A stretch of 64,000 bases of DNA, taken from the IMG/VR virus record IMGVR_UViG_3300025645_000060, positions 1 to 64,000 of that record; one strand, given 5' to 3'. The stretch is from a virus. The translations under genes were made by a program, and so were the position numbers. Positions 17,256-26,790 of this stretch are shown in pieces; position 1 is the stretch's first letter, and each line of letters opens with the position of its first letter. The notes beneath the pieces are model-generated. The model worked only from the letters and a program-made list of their open reading frames with translations, was not told the origin of the DNA and did no database searches.

Positions 17256-17930
17256 CTAAAACTTTAAGTGTACCTGCTGAGTACTTGCTATTAAGAAATC
17301 TTTTATTGCTATCTCTAAGTCACTGCCATCCCCACCACCAAATGCACTGATCCCAACATCTACATTAGCATATCCGTCAGTACTGTATAAGACAGGGCTA
17401 TTTCTACTCATCGCACCTGTAACTCCACTACCAACAGCCACATTAGGAAGCAGTAAGTTCTCTACCGCAGAATTAAATCCTCTATCTCCAGCATAATCTA
17501 GTAATATATAGTAGTCATTATTTACGTCTAGCGCAGTAGATGACATTTTTATTTGGACATCTATTAAATCAACACCAGAAGGTACTGTTACGGTTAGTTC
17601 TCCTGCGGCTGCATTCTCTACTATTGTTACTCCTGCTCCTGTAGCCCACACTTCAACAAAGGTAACTCCGTCCGATAAGGAGTATTGGAAGTTACTATTA
17701 GAGCCTACCGCAGTCCAATTGCTATTAGTTCCTATGTCTGACTCTGGACAAGTGTAAAGTGCATCATTAGTGTAGTCATATATAACCTTCAGTCTAGGCT
17801 GAGATGTGATTACTCCGTTTGGATTGCCGTCGCTGTAGTAAATTGAAACGCTCTGTCCATTTAAAGTTCCTAATATAGTTGGAATAAGTGCCATAATCAG
17901 TATTATATTTTTAATTGTTAAGTTTTCCAA
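17256..17930 (-). CDS. Secreted/structural protein of tail region (224 aa)
   Basis: The N-terminus (MENLTIKNIILIMALIPTI...LNGQ) looks like a signal peptide with cleavage before Gln, followed by a beta-rich body (YYSDGNPNGVITSQPRLKVIYDY, GVTIVENAAAGELTVTVPSGV). It lies in the tail-tip gene run and 8 bp after the preceding gene. Function unknown. Confidence 0.55.
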   Translation of the reverse strand: MENLTIKNIILIMALIPTILGTLNGQSVSIYYSDGNPNGVITSQPRLKVIYDYTNDALYTCPESDIGTNSNWTAVGSNSNFQYSLSDGVTFVEVWATGAGVTIVENAAAGELTVTVPSGVDLIDVQIKMSSTALDVNNDYYILLDYAGDRGFNSAVENLLLPNVAVGSGVTGAMSRNSPVLYSTDGYANVDVGISAFGGGDGSDLEIAIKDFLIASTQQVHLKF

Positions 17931-17938
17931 GAAGTATA

Positions 17939-18679
17939 TTACGCCAATATACCTAAATTTGCCGTTATAATTGAGAAGTCTTGCGAATCGCTTAATTCTA
18001 ATACCATATGGAAGGTTTCTTCTAGGTCTACTTTCTGAACATAACTAAAGTCTATCGTCATTGGGTTATTTAAGTCAAAAAGCTTAGTTAGTGAGTTGCC
18101 ATTACTCCCAATGATACTCAGTGTAGCAGAAGTAGGAAACTCCAGTGCATTTATTGTCACAGAGCCACTAATAGTGACGTACCCTGCAATCAATACTCTT
18201 GGCATATTCTCTGCATCAGCATTAGTCTGTACATAATCTACATTTAAAGGACTCCCTTCTGTAATGTTTAGTGGTATAGTCAGTAGAGATGTGTCAGTGT
18301 AACTTATTGACGCTCCAACTTCACCTAGTACCGCTAAATTGCAAGCCCCTGCGACTTTAGTTGATGGAGATGAATCATTAGTAAGTAATACTACTTTTAG
18401 CCATGTTCCGCTGGGATTGTATAGAAACCCAACTTCATCAACTGCTGTCACAACTCCCCCAAAATTAACCCAAGTTCCTGCCGTATTAAACCAATACTTC
18501 TGCCTATCTAGCGCACTAGGTGAATCAGATGCAGGGGTAGTTAGTACACCACCGAAATCGTAAGTTCCTACTTGGTCTATAATCTCCTTTCTAAGCAACT
18601 GATCCTGCTCGGCAGTTATCTCGTTGTTGTTATTCGTCTTTATGGTGTTACCAACCGTACTTTTTAATGTTTCCCACAT
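17939..18679 (-). CDS. Putative tail fibre/tail tip protein (246 aa)
   Basis: Residues about 40-110 contain DRQKYWFNTAGTWVNFGGV and FLYNPSGTWLKVVLL, short Trp/Gly-rich strands common in tail-fibre necks. The C-terminal half is a beta domain. I start at the ATG at 18679, 4 bp after the upstream stop; a longer frame from 18712 would overlap that gene by 29 bp. Confidence 0.52.
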   Translation of the reverse strand: MWETLKSTVGNTIKTNNNNEITAEQDQLLRKEIIDQVGTYDFGGVLTTPASDSPSALDRQKYWFNTAGTWVNFGGVVTAVDEVGFLYNPSGTWLKVVLLTNDSSPSTKVAGACNLAVLGEVGASISYTDTSLLTIPLNITEGSPLNVDYVQTNADAENMPRVLIAGYVTISGSVTINALEFPTSATLSIIGSNGNSLTKLFDLNNPMTIDFSYVQKVDLEETFHMVLELSDSQDFSIITANLGILA

Positions 18680-18683
18680 AGTT

Positions 18684-20006
18684 CTATATATTGTAATCTG
18701 CTGAATAATCATCGCTATACTCCCCTCTGAGTGACGATTCCATTGTTTTATTAGTAGTACTGAATACTGTATCAGAATAATACTCTATTTCTACTTCAGT
18801 GTAATTTCTGTCATTCCACTCATTATTCATAGTCATCTTATCTATGTATATCAGATCGCCATCTTGAGTAAGAACCTCTATGTTGTGGTGTATAGGTATC
18901 AGTCTGAATGCCTTAAATTCCTCCTTTCTAAGTACAGTAAAGTGTCTATGGAAGATTTCTGAGTCCACCCTCTGAACATACTTATACCCATCATTTCGTT
19001 TCTCTCTAAATACATACTCTACCTCTTCCCCTCCTACATCATTATTGATATACCACCAATACTTAAAGCCATCAGCGAAATCTATATGTCTAGGGTTTCT
19101 TCTGTCATTGTATGCTATCGGCTCATTGTGCCAATATGTTATCTTCACGAAGTTATCTAGGTAGCCTTTTACGCTAAACCATTCACTGTTCCACGATTGG
19201 GAATCCCATACAATCTCTAATCTGTATGTTCCATCCGCAATACTTAATACGTCCAATCCATCATATTTCAAACTATTGTATCGTCTCCCATCAAAAGCAC
19301 CGTATAACTTAACTGCTCCATGAGATTGGTCTGTTGCAGCATCTTCCCAAGTATATACATCTGCGCCTTGGATAACTGTCTTTACATATCGTACTTCATC
19401 ACCTATACCATTATCTTGTTCATAAAGAGCCTTACTGCTCCCTACTAAACTAAAAAAACCATTAATACTACTTATTCTTAGAAACTTATTTGTAGCAGAA
19501 TTGTATGCAGTAGGAAGTTCAAATACCACTTTAGTTGGACTACTGCTTGATATTATAACTGACTTAGTGACAGTTCTTTGTACAGTACCTACTTTAGCAT
19601 CCCATATCTCTAACGTAAATGTACTCGGAGTGTAACCAACCACACCTTGAATCAACAACTCTACATGACTGATTGTATTTGCTTCAGTTCCTATACTGAA
19701 TCCGTACCCATAAGTATCTCCTAAAACTGAATGCGTGTAATCTGTAACTTCTGACCCAGAATACTTGTCAAGAAATTCAACATCTCGCACAGACAGAATA
19801 GAAGAAACATCAGTACTAACATCTGCACTATCAATAAGTGTTGCTATTGGCGATACTGCTCCGCTACCTACTGAATCTACATTGCAGTTCAATTGAAATG
19901 GAAATAGCTTATCACTAACTATCGGCAATAACTTTACTCCTGTCGGAATACAACCTATCCCATCTGTATTATCCTCTTGAAAAACTATTGGATTAATATT
20001 CGTCAT
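18684..20006 (-). CDS. Tail protein, possible receptor-binding/baseplate component (440 aa)
   Basis: Not assigned to a family. Strand-rich throughout, with a carbohydrate-binding-like region at about 100-220 (FSIGTEANTISHVELLIQGVVGY; DQSHGAVKLYGAFDGRRYN) and a C-terminal region rich in Tyr/Trp/Asp (FADGFKYWWYINNDVGGEEVE). Position directly after the distal tail gene, with a 14-bp overlap, suggests a tail-tip or baseplate protein. Confidence 0.52.
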   Translation of the reverse strand: MTNINPIVFQEDNTDGIGCIPTGVKLLPIVSDKLFPFQLNCNVDSVGSGAVSPIATLIDSADVSTDVSSILSVRDVEFLDKYSGSEVTDYTHSVLGDTYGYGFSIGTEANTISHVELLIQGVVGYTPSTFTLEIWDAKVGTVQRTVTKSVIISSSSPTKVVFELPTAYNSATNKFLRISSINGFFSLVGSSKALYEQDNGIGDEVRYVKTVIQGADVYTWEDAATDQSHGAVKLYGAFDGRRYNSLKYDGLDVLSIADGTYRLEIVWDSQSWNSEWFSVKGYLDNFVKITYWHNEPIAYNDRRNPRHIDFADGFKYWWYINNDVGGEEVEYVFREKRNDGYKYVQRVDSEIFHRHFTVLRKEEFKAFRLIPIHHNIEVLTQDGDLIYIDKMTMNNEWNDRNYTEVEIEYYSDTVFSTTNKTMESSLRGEYSDDYSADYNI

Positions 20007-22062
20007 GTCTCAGTTTTATTACAACAACCCCATCATTGTCGATAGTTACAGAATCTATTTTACCGTTACCCTCTCTAGTACGTATCAGCCCTTGAACGTC
20101 ACTTATTGGTACACTGTGCGTTATCGTCTCTTCTTTCAGTCTAGCCCTGCTCTTAGCAGCCCCATAGTTCGTCGTAGAGCCACCTTCTCCATATAAGTGG
20201 TACTTTCCTATAGCTTTCGTCATTGCAAGTCCACCATTGATCAATCTGTCATCAAAGATAATATTGTCGTTTTGATCTACCTCTATCACTAACACCCCAT
20301 CATTCGACACATCTTGTAACAATATAGTGATTAAATCTATATTCATCTTCCCTACTGCCTTATCGTCATTTCCATCTTCTATGTATGGACTATCAGTAAT
20401 AACAGTAGCTTCGTACAATTCGTTATGTTTATTCTGGAATTTCCATATTTTATTCTTCTTGCTCTCTTCCTTGACAAATGTAAATTCGTCTCCATATATA
20501 CTTCTGCCGTTCCAAGAGTTGGTTTCGCTTACAAGATCAGTTGTTACCTTATCTCCCATATAGCTACCGCCATTGTCAAAAAATGAATAATGTTCAACCC
20601 TCAATTCTCCGCCATAAATATCCCAGTAGCAGTTATACACTCGCTCTAAAAATAGGAGCATATCAGCAATGGTTAATATCTGCTTGGTTGCTGGCTCATC
20701 GTAGTTCTTTACTTTTATATTTGATAATGGAGTTAAGTATAATTTTCTATTATCTTTAAGTGGAGTTAATCCGTTTAGAAAACTTGAATTTACTGTCAGC
20801 CCTGTCATATCTGATAATACATCCTCGAAGTCATAAAACAATGCTGTTTGCTCACCTTGTGCCAAAAGCAATATATCCTTTACTTCATCCTTTAAATTAA
20901 AGAAAAGACCTCCGTATTTCCAATAATTATCCATTATAGGTAGTAACCCATTTACCCCTATTGGTCTATCAAAGTACTTACCTGCGTAGAGTGGGCTTTG
21001 GTCACTGCACAGTCCAAACTCCCCTCTATCATCATCAAAGTCATCTGAGAAAAACCATATATCGTTAGGAATACTAGAAATGTCAAACCCAAGATTCTGT
21101 TTTAATAAATCCCGCTGTTGGTCGTTACTATGTATTAAAGCGTGTGTGTATGCACTATTCGGCAATGTATCGTCACCATTTAACTCGATAGTACTCCATC
21201 CAGGAACTTGCTCTTTTGTTGTAATTATCCTAAACTTAGGATTTACATAAGAATAAATTAGTAACTTATCCGTACTATCGTCTACATTAGACATAACTAC
21301 AGCATCCCCATATGCCGTACTTTGACTAAACAGTGGGTTATTGTCAAATGATAAGTCACTCTTATAAAGAGTGGTTACAGTTACAAACTGTATATAGTAT
21401 TTTCCAGTTTCTTCTTCCCAAACAAGAGTATATGAGGATGGTAACCCTCCCTCATTTTGTAGTCTTGCCTTAGGATTAGTGCCACCGAAAGATTCTATTG
21501 GTATATATATGCCCCCAACAGGATGTAATGGTACAGGATCATCTAGCTGTTGAACAATGAAACATTTATTCCCAAACAATGAACCTTCTAAGAGTTCGTA
21601 CCATCCATTTCCTTCCAATGCGCTACTTGAGTCAGACTGAAAAACCACTTCATTAGTAATTGAAGATATTATACCGTTACCCCAATAAAACTGCACTATA
21701 GGTGCATATGGAATGTTTAGTTCTCTCTTTATATACTTGTTGTCGGCTATGTTAACCTCTGTATTCAGTTTCCCTTTTACATCAGCGTAGTCTCCAATAA
21801 CAGTAACCTTTGCCGTTACTACTCTGTCACCTCTTCTTATTACGCAGTCATTCTTATAGAACTTGTATCTAGTTGTTCCATCCCACAGAATAAACTCAGT
21901 CTCATAATCTGCATTAATAATCAAGTCAGCATCACCATTAGAGAACTCAACACTATCCAATGTAGTCTCATAGTTAAATGACACATCCTTCTTTATAGTC
22001 TTAGTGCCATAAAGAGGGTGCGTTTCATATGTAATGTCATTAAACTTTAACTGACTAGCCAT
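19993..22062 (-). CDS. Distal tail / baseplate hub-like protein (689 aa)
   Basis: Follows the tape measure gene with an 8-bp overlap, the usual place of distal-tail and tail-associated proteins. The N-terminus (LKFNDITYETHPLYGTKTIKKDVSFNY) and the central segment (ILTIADMLLFLERVYNCYWDIYGGELRVEHYSFF) resemble hub-like proteins of Bacteroidetes siphophages. No peptidase motif was seen. The C-terminus ends with a short Ig-like segment (GKIDSVTIDNDGVVVIKL). Confidence 0.58.
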   Translation of the reverse strand: MASQLKFNDITYETHPLYGTKTIKKDVSFNYETTLDSVEFSNGDADLIINADYETEFILWDGTTRYKFYKNDCVIRRGDRVVTAKVTVIGDYADVKGKLNTEVNIADNKYIKRELNIPYAPIVQFYWGNGIISSITNEVVFQSDSSSALEGNGWYELLEGSLFGNKCFIVQQLDDPVPLHPVGGIYIPIESFGGTNPKARLQNEGGLPSSYTLVWEEETGKYYIQFVTVTTLYKSDLSFDNNPLFSQSTAYGDAVVMSNVDDSTDKLLIYSYVNPKFRIITTKEQVPGWSTIELNGDDTLPNSAYTHALIHSNDQQRDLLKQNLGFDISSIPNDIWFFSDDFDDDRGEFGLCSDQSPLYAGKYFDRPIGVNGLLPIMDNYWKYGGLFFNLKDEVKDILLLAQGEQTALFYDFEDVLSDMTGLTVNSSFLNGLTPLKDNRKLYLTPLSNIKVKNYDEPATKQILTIADMLLFLERVYNCYWDIYGGELRVEHYSFFDNGGSYMGDKVTTDLVSETNSWNGRSIYGDEFTFVKEESKKNKIWKFQNKHNELYEATVITDSPYIEDGNDDKAVGKMNIDLITILLQDVSNDGVLVIEVDQNDNIIFDDRLINGGLAMTKAIGKYHLYGEGGSTTNYGAAKSRARLKEETITHSVPISDVQGLIRTREGNGKIDSVTIDNDGVVVIKLRHDEY

Positions 22063-25000
22063 GTATGTATGTTTTAGTGTTTCCGTTTGTAACTATTTCT
22101 ACTCCATTAGAGTATATAACATTCTTGCCTTTTCTACCTCTGCGATCCCTAGACTTAAAGTAATCTAAAAGACCATCATTGTTTACCTCAGTAGTGTTAG
22201 TCCAATAGTTAACGTCATTCTCTCTGCTCATGTCCATGTCCATAGGATCATAAGTTCCAGATTTCAGTTGCTTAAATAAACTAGGCATTACGTTCTTGTA
22301 TTTCTTTGTAGCAGACTTAGGTAATATCATCATACTCTCACCTCTCTCTACTCTTCTCTGTCTACCATCTTTAGTCATTCCTAGAGACATATCATTGCCA
22401 CTCTTGTGAGAACCACCATAATCAAACTCTTCATACGCACCACCAGCATACTCTTTAGTTAAGTTGTTCGCTCTGATCTTAGCCGCAGCATACGCACCAA
22501 ACATCAACCCTACAAGTGGAATAGATATAAATGGATTACCTACTTGACTGAATATCTTACTTGCTGCTGTAGCTAAATTGACTGTCTGCTCAATACTCTG
22601 AATAGTCTGTTGTTCTTTCTGTGCCGCTTTCTGTTCTTTAAGTGCTTGCGCTTGTATCTTCTTCTTTGCAGCAAGTTCAGCCTCCGCAGTAGTTACTGAA
22701 TTGGCAAATCCTGCATTCCTAGCAGCTATCTCTCTATTCAATGCTTGCTCCGCACTAGCAACCTCTCTGTTGGCTGCCGACACATTCTGATCCGCAACTT
22801 GCTTTCTGAAATTGGCAAAGTCTGTCAACTGCTTCTTAGCATAAGCAAATGCATCACCTACAGCTTGCTTGCTCTTATCGTCTACATCGATTCCTAATAG
22901 GTCGTATAAGTCCTTATCTTCTTTCGCCTCTCCTTTTTTCAGTATATTCTCTCTCTCCTTGTCTATTTTTGCCAAATTAGCTTTAAATAGTTCAGCATCT
23001 GAAGCAGTAAGGTCTTTACTAACGAATGTCCTTTGGAACAAATCAAACTCCAGCCTTTTCTTTTCTAGGTCATTATCAGACAAAGCAGTTTCAAATGGCG
23101 TAGGGGTTTTTGCTGATTTAGCAAAATTATTCGCCCTTTCAGCTTGTTGTTTTTTGTCAAATTCAGCTAAATTACTCTCGTAAAGTTTCCTTCTATCTTG
23201 TTCCGCTTTCTTAATCCTAGCTAAATTCTCTTTCTCTAGCCTATCCTCTATTTTCTTTAACCCTCTTGCGTAGAAAGCTAAAATTAACAACTTGTTATCA
23301 ATGTGCCTTCCAAATACTTCTGTATCTAAATCTAGTTGCTCTCGCTCTCTTTCTGTACGATCCTCTATAAAGTCAATATTTAGTTGTCTTTGTTTATCTA
23401 ACTTACCTTGAGCCTTCTTGTCGTACTTCTCTTCGATCTTCTGTATCTCACGTTGATACTTCTCTTCTATACCTACCGTACTAACTTTCAACTGCTCAAA
23501 CTCTCTAATTAGCTTGTCGTTCTTTATTTCTAATAATGCCAACTCACGAGTTTCATCATCCTCTATTAATTGCGCTCTCAGTGTTCTACGCTTAAATTCA
23601 TCTGAAATGGCTTTATCGGCAGCAGCTTTTCTTGCTCTGTCAGCAGCAATTTCTTCTTTAGAAAGTACTTTTGGCTTATCTTTCCCTCTACCTCCAATGC
23701 CCAATCCTAATCTTGCAAGAATCTTATCCCTAGCACTATCGCCTCTGTCTCCAAAAACCCTGTCAACTTGCGGATCGTCTCTGTACAGTTCGTATAACTC
23801 CTTAGTTTTAGTTAGTAATTCATCTTCTTTAGCAAGTTGCTTATCCAATAATTCGTTATACCTTTTAGCGAAAAGTTCTCTAGTTGTTAAGCCTTCCTCA
23901 TCTACTGTTCTTGGAGTTCTGCCATTTACTACTCCTGCTCTCTCTAAAGCACTCAGCCCTTCTGCACCCTCAACTTGAAATCTTACTTGCTTATCTATTA
24001 TCTTATCCCTCCTTGCTTGAATCTTATCTACCTCTTCTTGCTGTAGCCTTGCAGCTATGTTTCTTCGAATTGCAGCATTGACATTTTCTTGAGCATTTTC
24101 TAAATCTTCTAATCCACTTTTCTCCAAGTCTATATTTTTCAATATATCTGGATGCATACGGAGCAACTCTAAGTAAATCTCTTGCCTACGTTCGAGAGGT
24201 ATATTAAAATCTTTCAGTGCATCAAATAACTGACCTGTCTTTTTCTTTTCCACTCCCAACTCTATATTCAAATCCTTAACAGATTCTGATAGTTTGTCGT
24301 GTACATTTATGGATTCAACCATTGACTCATTCAATGCGTAGACCCCAATAGCAACAGCGGTTATTACTGTAAGAGCCACACCGAATGGATTTAAAGACAT
24401 TGCTATACGTAACTCAGTTAAAGACAAAGCCATCGCATTTTGCGCTCTAGTTGTCGCAATAACACCTAGCTTATATGCCAATAACGCTGGAAGTGCGATC
24501 GCAAGTCCTTTTCCTAGCAGCACCAGCGCACCAATATTATCTTTAATGGCTTTTGCTCCTGCTGTAAGAGCATCGAAGAAATCCTTAAATACACCTGCTC
24601 CATCTAACTCTTTGACCAAGTTTACTATTGCAGTCTCAAACCTTCCTTGCGCTGCGACAAGATTGTCTACCTTATTTACATTCTCTATTCCATATGTTTT
24701 CTCTAACTCTCTAGCAAACTTAGGTAGTGCATCAGAAGCAAGAACCTCTCCCTTCTTTATCATATCTGCCAACTCCTTAGTTGTAACATTTAAAGCCCTC
24801 GCCATGATCTCTACTGAACCTGGTAAACTATCACCTAATTGCTGCCTAAGTTCCTCTGCTGATACTGTACCCTTTGACATAATCTGCTCGAGCGCATTGA
24901 ATACCCTATCTGTCTTTGCTGCTTCTAATCCGAGTACAGCCGCAGACTTAGCTACAGAGTCAAATATCTGCTGTTGATCTTCCATTGAAAGAGTACTAGA

Positions 25001-26026
25001 TTTAGACGCTGCATTAAACCTCAAGTAAGCCTTACTAAGTACCAGTATGTTTTGACCGTATTTCTCAGCTGTCTCTGCTAAAAACTGCTGCACTTGTGCA
25101 TTCTCTTGTAGGTTTGGGATAGTCTTTTCAAATGCAAGATTCAGTGAATCTAACTTCTTAGTATCTGTAAATACCTTTCTGAACAATTCAGCAGCTTGAG
25201 TAACTGAAAAGTACACCGCAATTAAATTCCTTAAACTAGCCCCTACACTACGAAGTGACCCAGAATAATTACCTACGGATAAAGTATTTTTGCCAGTCGC
25301 CTCTTGCAATCTCTTCATTTGCTCTCTGATCCTAATTGCTTGAGCCTCCATGTCTCTGCCACTTGCCGTATTCTTGCGCCTAGCTGTACCCATTGCGTTC
25401 AGCTTAATTTTTAATAGGTCATACTGAGCCGCTAGTTGATTGTATGACCCTACCTCCGCATTATTAATCGTTACTTGTAGTCTAGCTAGGTTAGCTGCCT
25501 TCTTCTTTTCTTTATTAGTTAGGTCTATCTCGGCTTTCAGTTTAGCCATTGTCTTAATCAGCTTCTTCCCAGCCTCACCTGTTGCGTTATTTGCTCGAAC
25601 TAACTTATCGAAATCGTCCGAAGCTGTTTTAAGCGACTTCTTTAATGCTGATATTGAACTTTCGTGAGCTTCGTTAGCCTTCGCTGCCTCTCTAGCTTCT
25701 TTTGCCGCTTTAGCAGTTGCCGCAGCAGCCGCCTTCTGTGCCTTAGTGTAATCGTCTATTGACTTGTCGATGCCCTTTATCTTAGACTCCATCAACTCGT
25801 ACTGCTTCGTTAATTCAGCAACCTTTGTTAGTAGCTTACCGAACTCTTCCTTCTGAACACCTAGAACTACATTTGTTTTAGAGAAAGATGATTGGAGATC
25901 GCCTGCTTTAGCTACTATATCCTTTTTCACTTCTACATAGGTTTCTTTTAGGGCTTTCAATTGTTTTATAGCATCATCTATTTCTTGCCCACCTCCATAT
26001 AAATCTTTTGCCGTTATCTTACTCAT
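22055..26026 (-). CDS. Tail tape measure protein (1323 aa)
   Basis: Longest helical protein of the tail module. The N-terminal third is coiled coil (residues 1-250). The TMP core at about 255-470 contains LRNLIAVYFSVTQAAELFRK and KSAAVLGLEAAKTDRVFNALEQIMSKGTVSAEELRQQLGDSL, a pattern of the phage tape-measure N-terminal domain. Hydrophobic helices occur at about 490-570 (ALVLLGKGLAIALPALLAYKLGV; VALTVITAVAIGVYAL), then long charged coiled coil, and a further hydrophobic stretch near 1195-1225. Its length fixes tail length. It starts 1 bp after the frameshifted tail chaperone frame. Confidence 0.93.
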   Translation of the reverse strand: MSKITAKDLYGGGQEIDDAIKQLKALKETYVEVKKDIVAKAGDLQSSFSKTNVVLGVQKEEFGKLLTKVAELTKQYELMESKIKGIDKSIDDYTKAQKAAAAATAKAAKEAREAAKANEAHESSISALKKSLKTASDDFDKLVRANNATGEAGKKLIKTMAKLKAEIDLTNKEKKKAANLARLQVTINNAEVGSYNQLAAQYDLLKIKLNAMGTARRKNTASGRDMEAQAIRIREQMKRLQEATGKNTLSVGNYSGSLRSVGASLRNLIAVYFSVTQAAELFRKVFTDTKKLDSLNLAFEKTIPNLQENAQVQQFLAETAEKYGQNILVLSKAYLRFNAASKSSTLSMEDQQQIFDSVAKSAAVLGLEAAKTDRVFNALEQIMSKGTVSAEELRQQLGDSLPGSVEIMARALNVTTKELADMIKKGEVLASDALPKFARELEKTYGIENVNKVDNLVAAQGRFETAIVNLVKELDGAGVFKDFFDALTAGAKAIKDNIGALVLLGKGLAIALPALLAYKLGVIATTRAQNAMALSLTELRIAMSLNPFGVALTVITAVAIGVYALNESMVESINVHDKLSESVKDLNIELGVEKKKTGQLFDALKDFNIPLERRQEIYLELLRMHPDILKNIDLEKSGLEDLENAQENVNAAIRRNIAARLQQEEVDKIQARRDKIIDKQVRFQVEGAEGLSALERAGVVNGRTPRTVDEEGLTTRELFAKRYNELLDKQLAKEDELLTKTKELYELYRDDPQVDRVFGDRGDSARDKILARLGLGIGGRGKDKPKVLSKEEIAADRARKAAADKAISDEFKRRTLRAQLIEDDETRELALLEIKNDKLIREFEQLKVSTVGIEEKYQREIQKIEEKYDKKAQGKLDKQRQLNIDFIEDRTEREREQLDLDTEVFGRHIDNKLLILAFYARGLKKIEDRLEKENLARIKKAEQDRRKLYESNLAEFDKKQQAERANNFAKSAKTPTPFETALSDNDLEKKRLEFDLFQRTFVSKDLTASDAELFKANLAKIDKERENILKKGEAKEDKDLYDLLGIDVDDKSKQAVGDAFAYAKKQLTDFANFRKQVADQNVSAANREVASAEQALNREIAARNAGFANSVTTAEAELAAKKKIQAQALKEQKAAQKEQQTIQSIEQTVNLATAASKIFSQVGNPFISIPLVGLMFGAYAAAKIRANNLTKEYAGGAYEEFDYGGSHKSGNDMSLGMTKDGRQRRVERGESMMILPKSATKKYKNVMPSLFKQLKSGTYDPMDMDMSRENDVNYWTNTTEVNNDGLLDYFKSRDRRGRKGKNVIYSNGVEIVTNGNTKTYIHG

Positions 26027-26027
26027 A

Positions 26028-26779
26028 CTATTTCTTTTTTGGTGGAGCGTTCTGTTTCTTAATGTTCTCCAATGTTCTATAAAAAGTAAGTGTTGTTACG
26101 AGTCTTGGATCACGAGGCATCTCTTTACCTATAATGAAACACATATCCTCGAACGCATTAACCGCCTTAACCTCTAGTCCATTAGATCCAGAGTATTTCT
26201 TAGGCTTAAAAAGCATAAATAAGTAATCCTCAACTCTCTCTATCTCTTCATCCACAGAACTACCCTGTATCTTATCCAACTGAAGCATAGCCCTTTTCTT
26301 CAAGTTACTCAAGTATTCTAAGTTCTTAGTACTAGACCCTAACTCTGGGAAGTAATGAGAGAACTCAAATTCGTTTTTTTTTTAACAGCAGCAAGTATTC
26401 TATCTATAAATCCAACCGTCACGTTATTAAGCACATTATCTATCAAGTCTTGAGCCTTATCATCAGTCATCAGCCCAACCTTCTTACCATTGATAGAGTG
26501 AATAATATAGCAAAATGCAATCATCTTTGGTGATATACTCTGCATTATAAATGCTAGGTTCTGTCTCAGATTCTCCATCTCCTGCCTAGCCTCTACTTTA
26601 TTCCCTTTCTCTATGTGAGCAATTATATTGCCCTGTTTGGCGTAGTAAGCATTCAAATCAGACCCTACACCAGCCTCAATCATTAGATTCTTATTGAAAT
26701 TCATGTGTTTGTAAGCAGGACGTTCCTCTATGCTGTCATAGATCTCAATTATCAACCCATTATGTTTCTCTTTTCTCAT
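26028..26779 (-). CDS. Tail assembly chaperone, long form made by -1 frameshift
   Basis: Two overlapping frames sit directly before the tape measure, as in lambda G/GT. Frame one (26339-26779) contains a run of ten A residues (26374-26383, coding Lys-Lys-Lys near residue 133-135). If the ribosome slips back one base there, reading continues without any stop through 26028, giving about 250 aa; the second frame has no good start of its own (only a TTG at 26312). The T-part begins NEFEFSHYF. GT-type proteins recruit tape measure during tail assembly. I saw the slip site and the open frame; the slip itself is inferred. Confidence 0.75.
26339..26779 (-). CDS. Tail assembly chaperone, short (G-like) form (146 aa)
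   Basis: The normally terminated product. Mostly helical, with LNAYYAKQGNIIAHIEKGNKVEARQEMENLRQNLAFI and a conserved-looking AFCYIIHSINGKKV segment. Its last 11 residues follow the A10 slip site and are lost in the long form. Confidence 0.75.
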   Translation of the reverse strand: MRKEKHNGLIIEIYDSIEERPAYKHMNFNKNLMIEAGVGSDLNAYYAKQGNIIAHIEKGNKVEARQEMENLRQNLAFIMQSISPKMIAFCYIIHSINGKKVGLMTDDKAQDLIDNVLNNVTVGFIDRILAAVKKKTNLSSLITSQS

Positions 26780-26790
26780 TTTATGATATT

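Noticed and set aside
23514-23978. 154-codon plus-strand frame antisense to the tape measure gene
   Set aside because: Ser/Leu-rich shadow of a helical coding region.
26028-26312. Independent 94-aa gene
   Set aside because: Only a TTG start; better explained as the -1 frame part of the tail chaperone.
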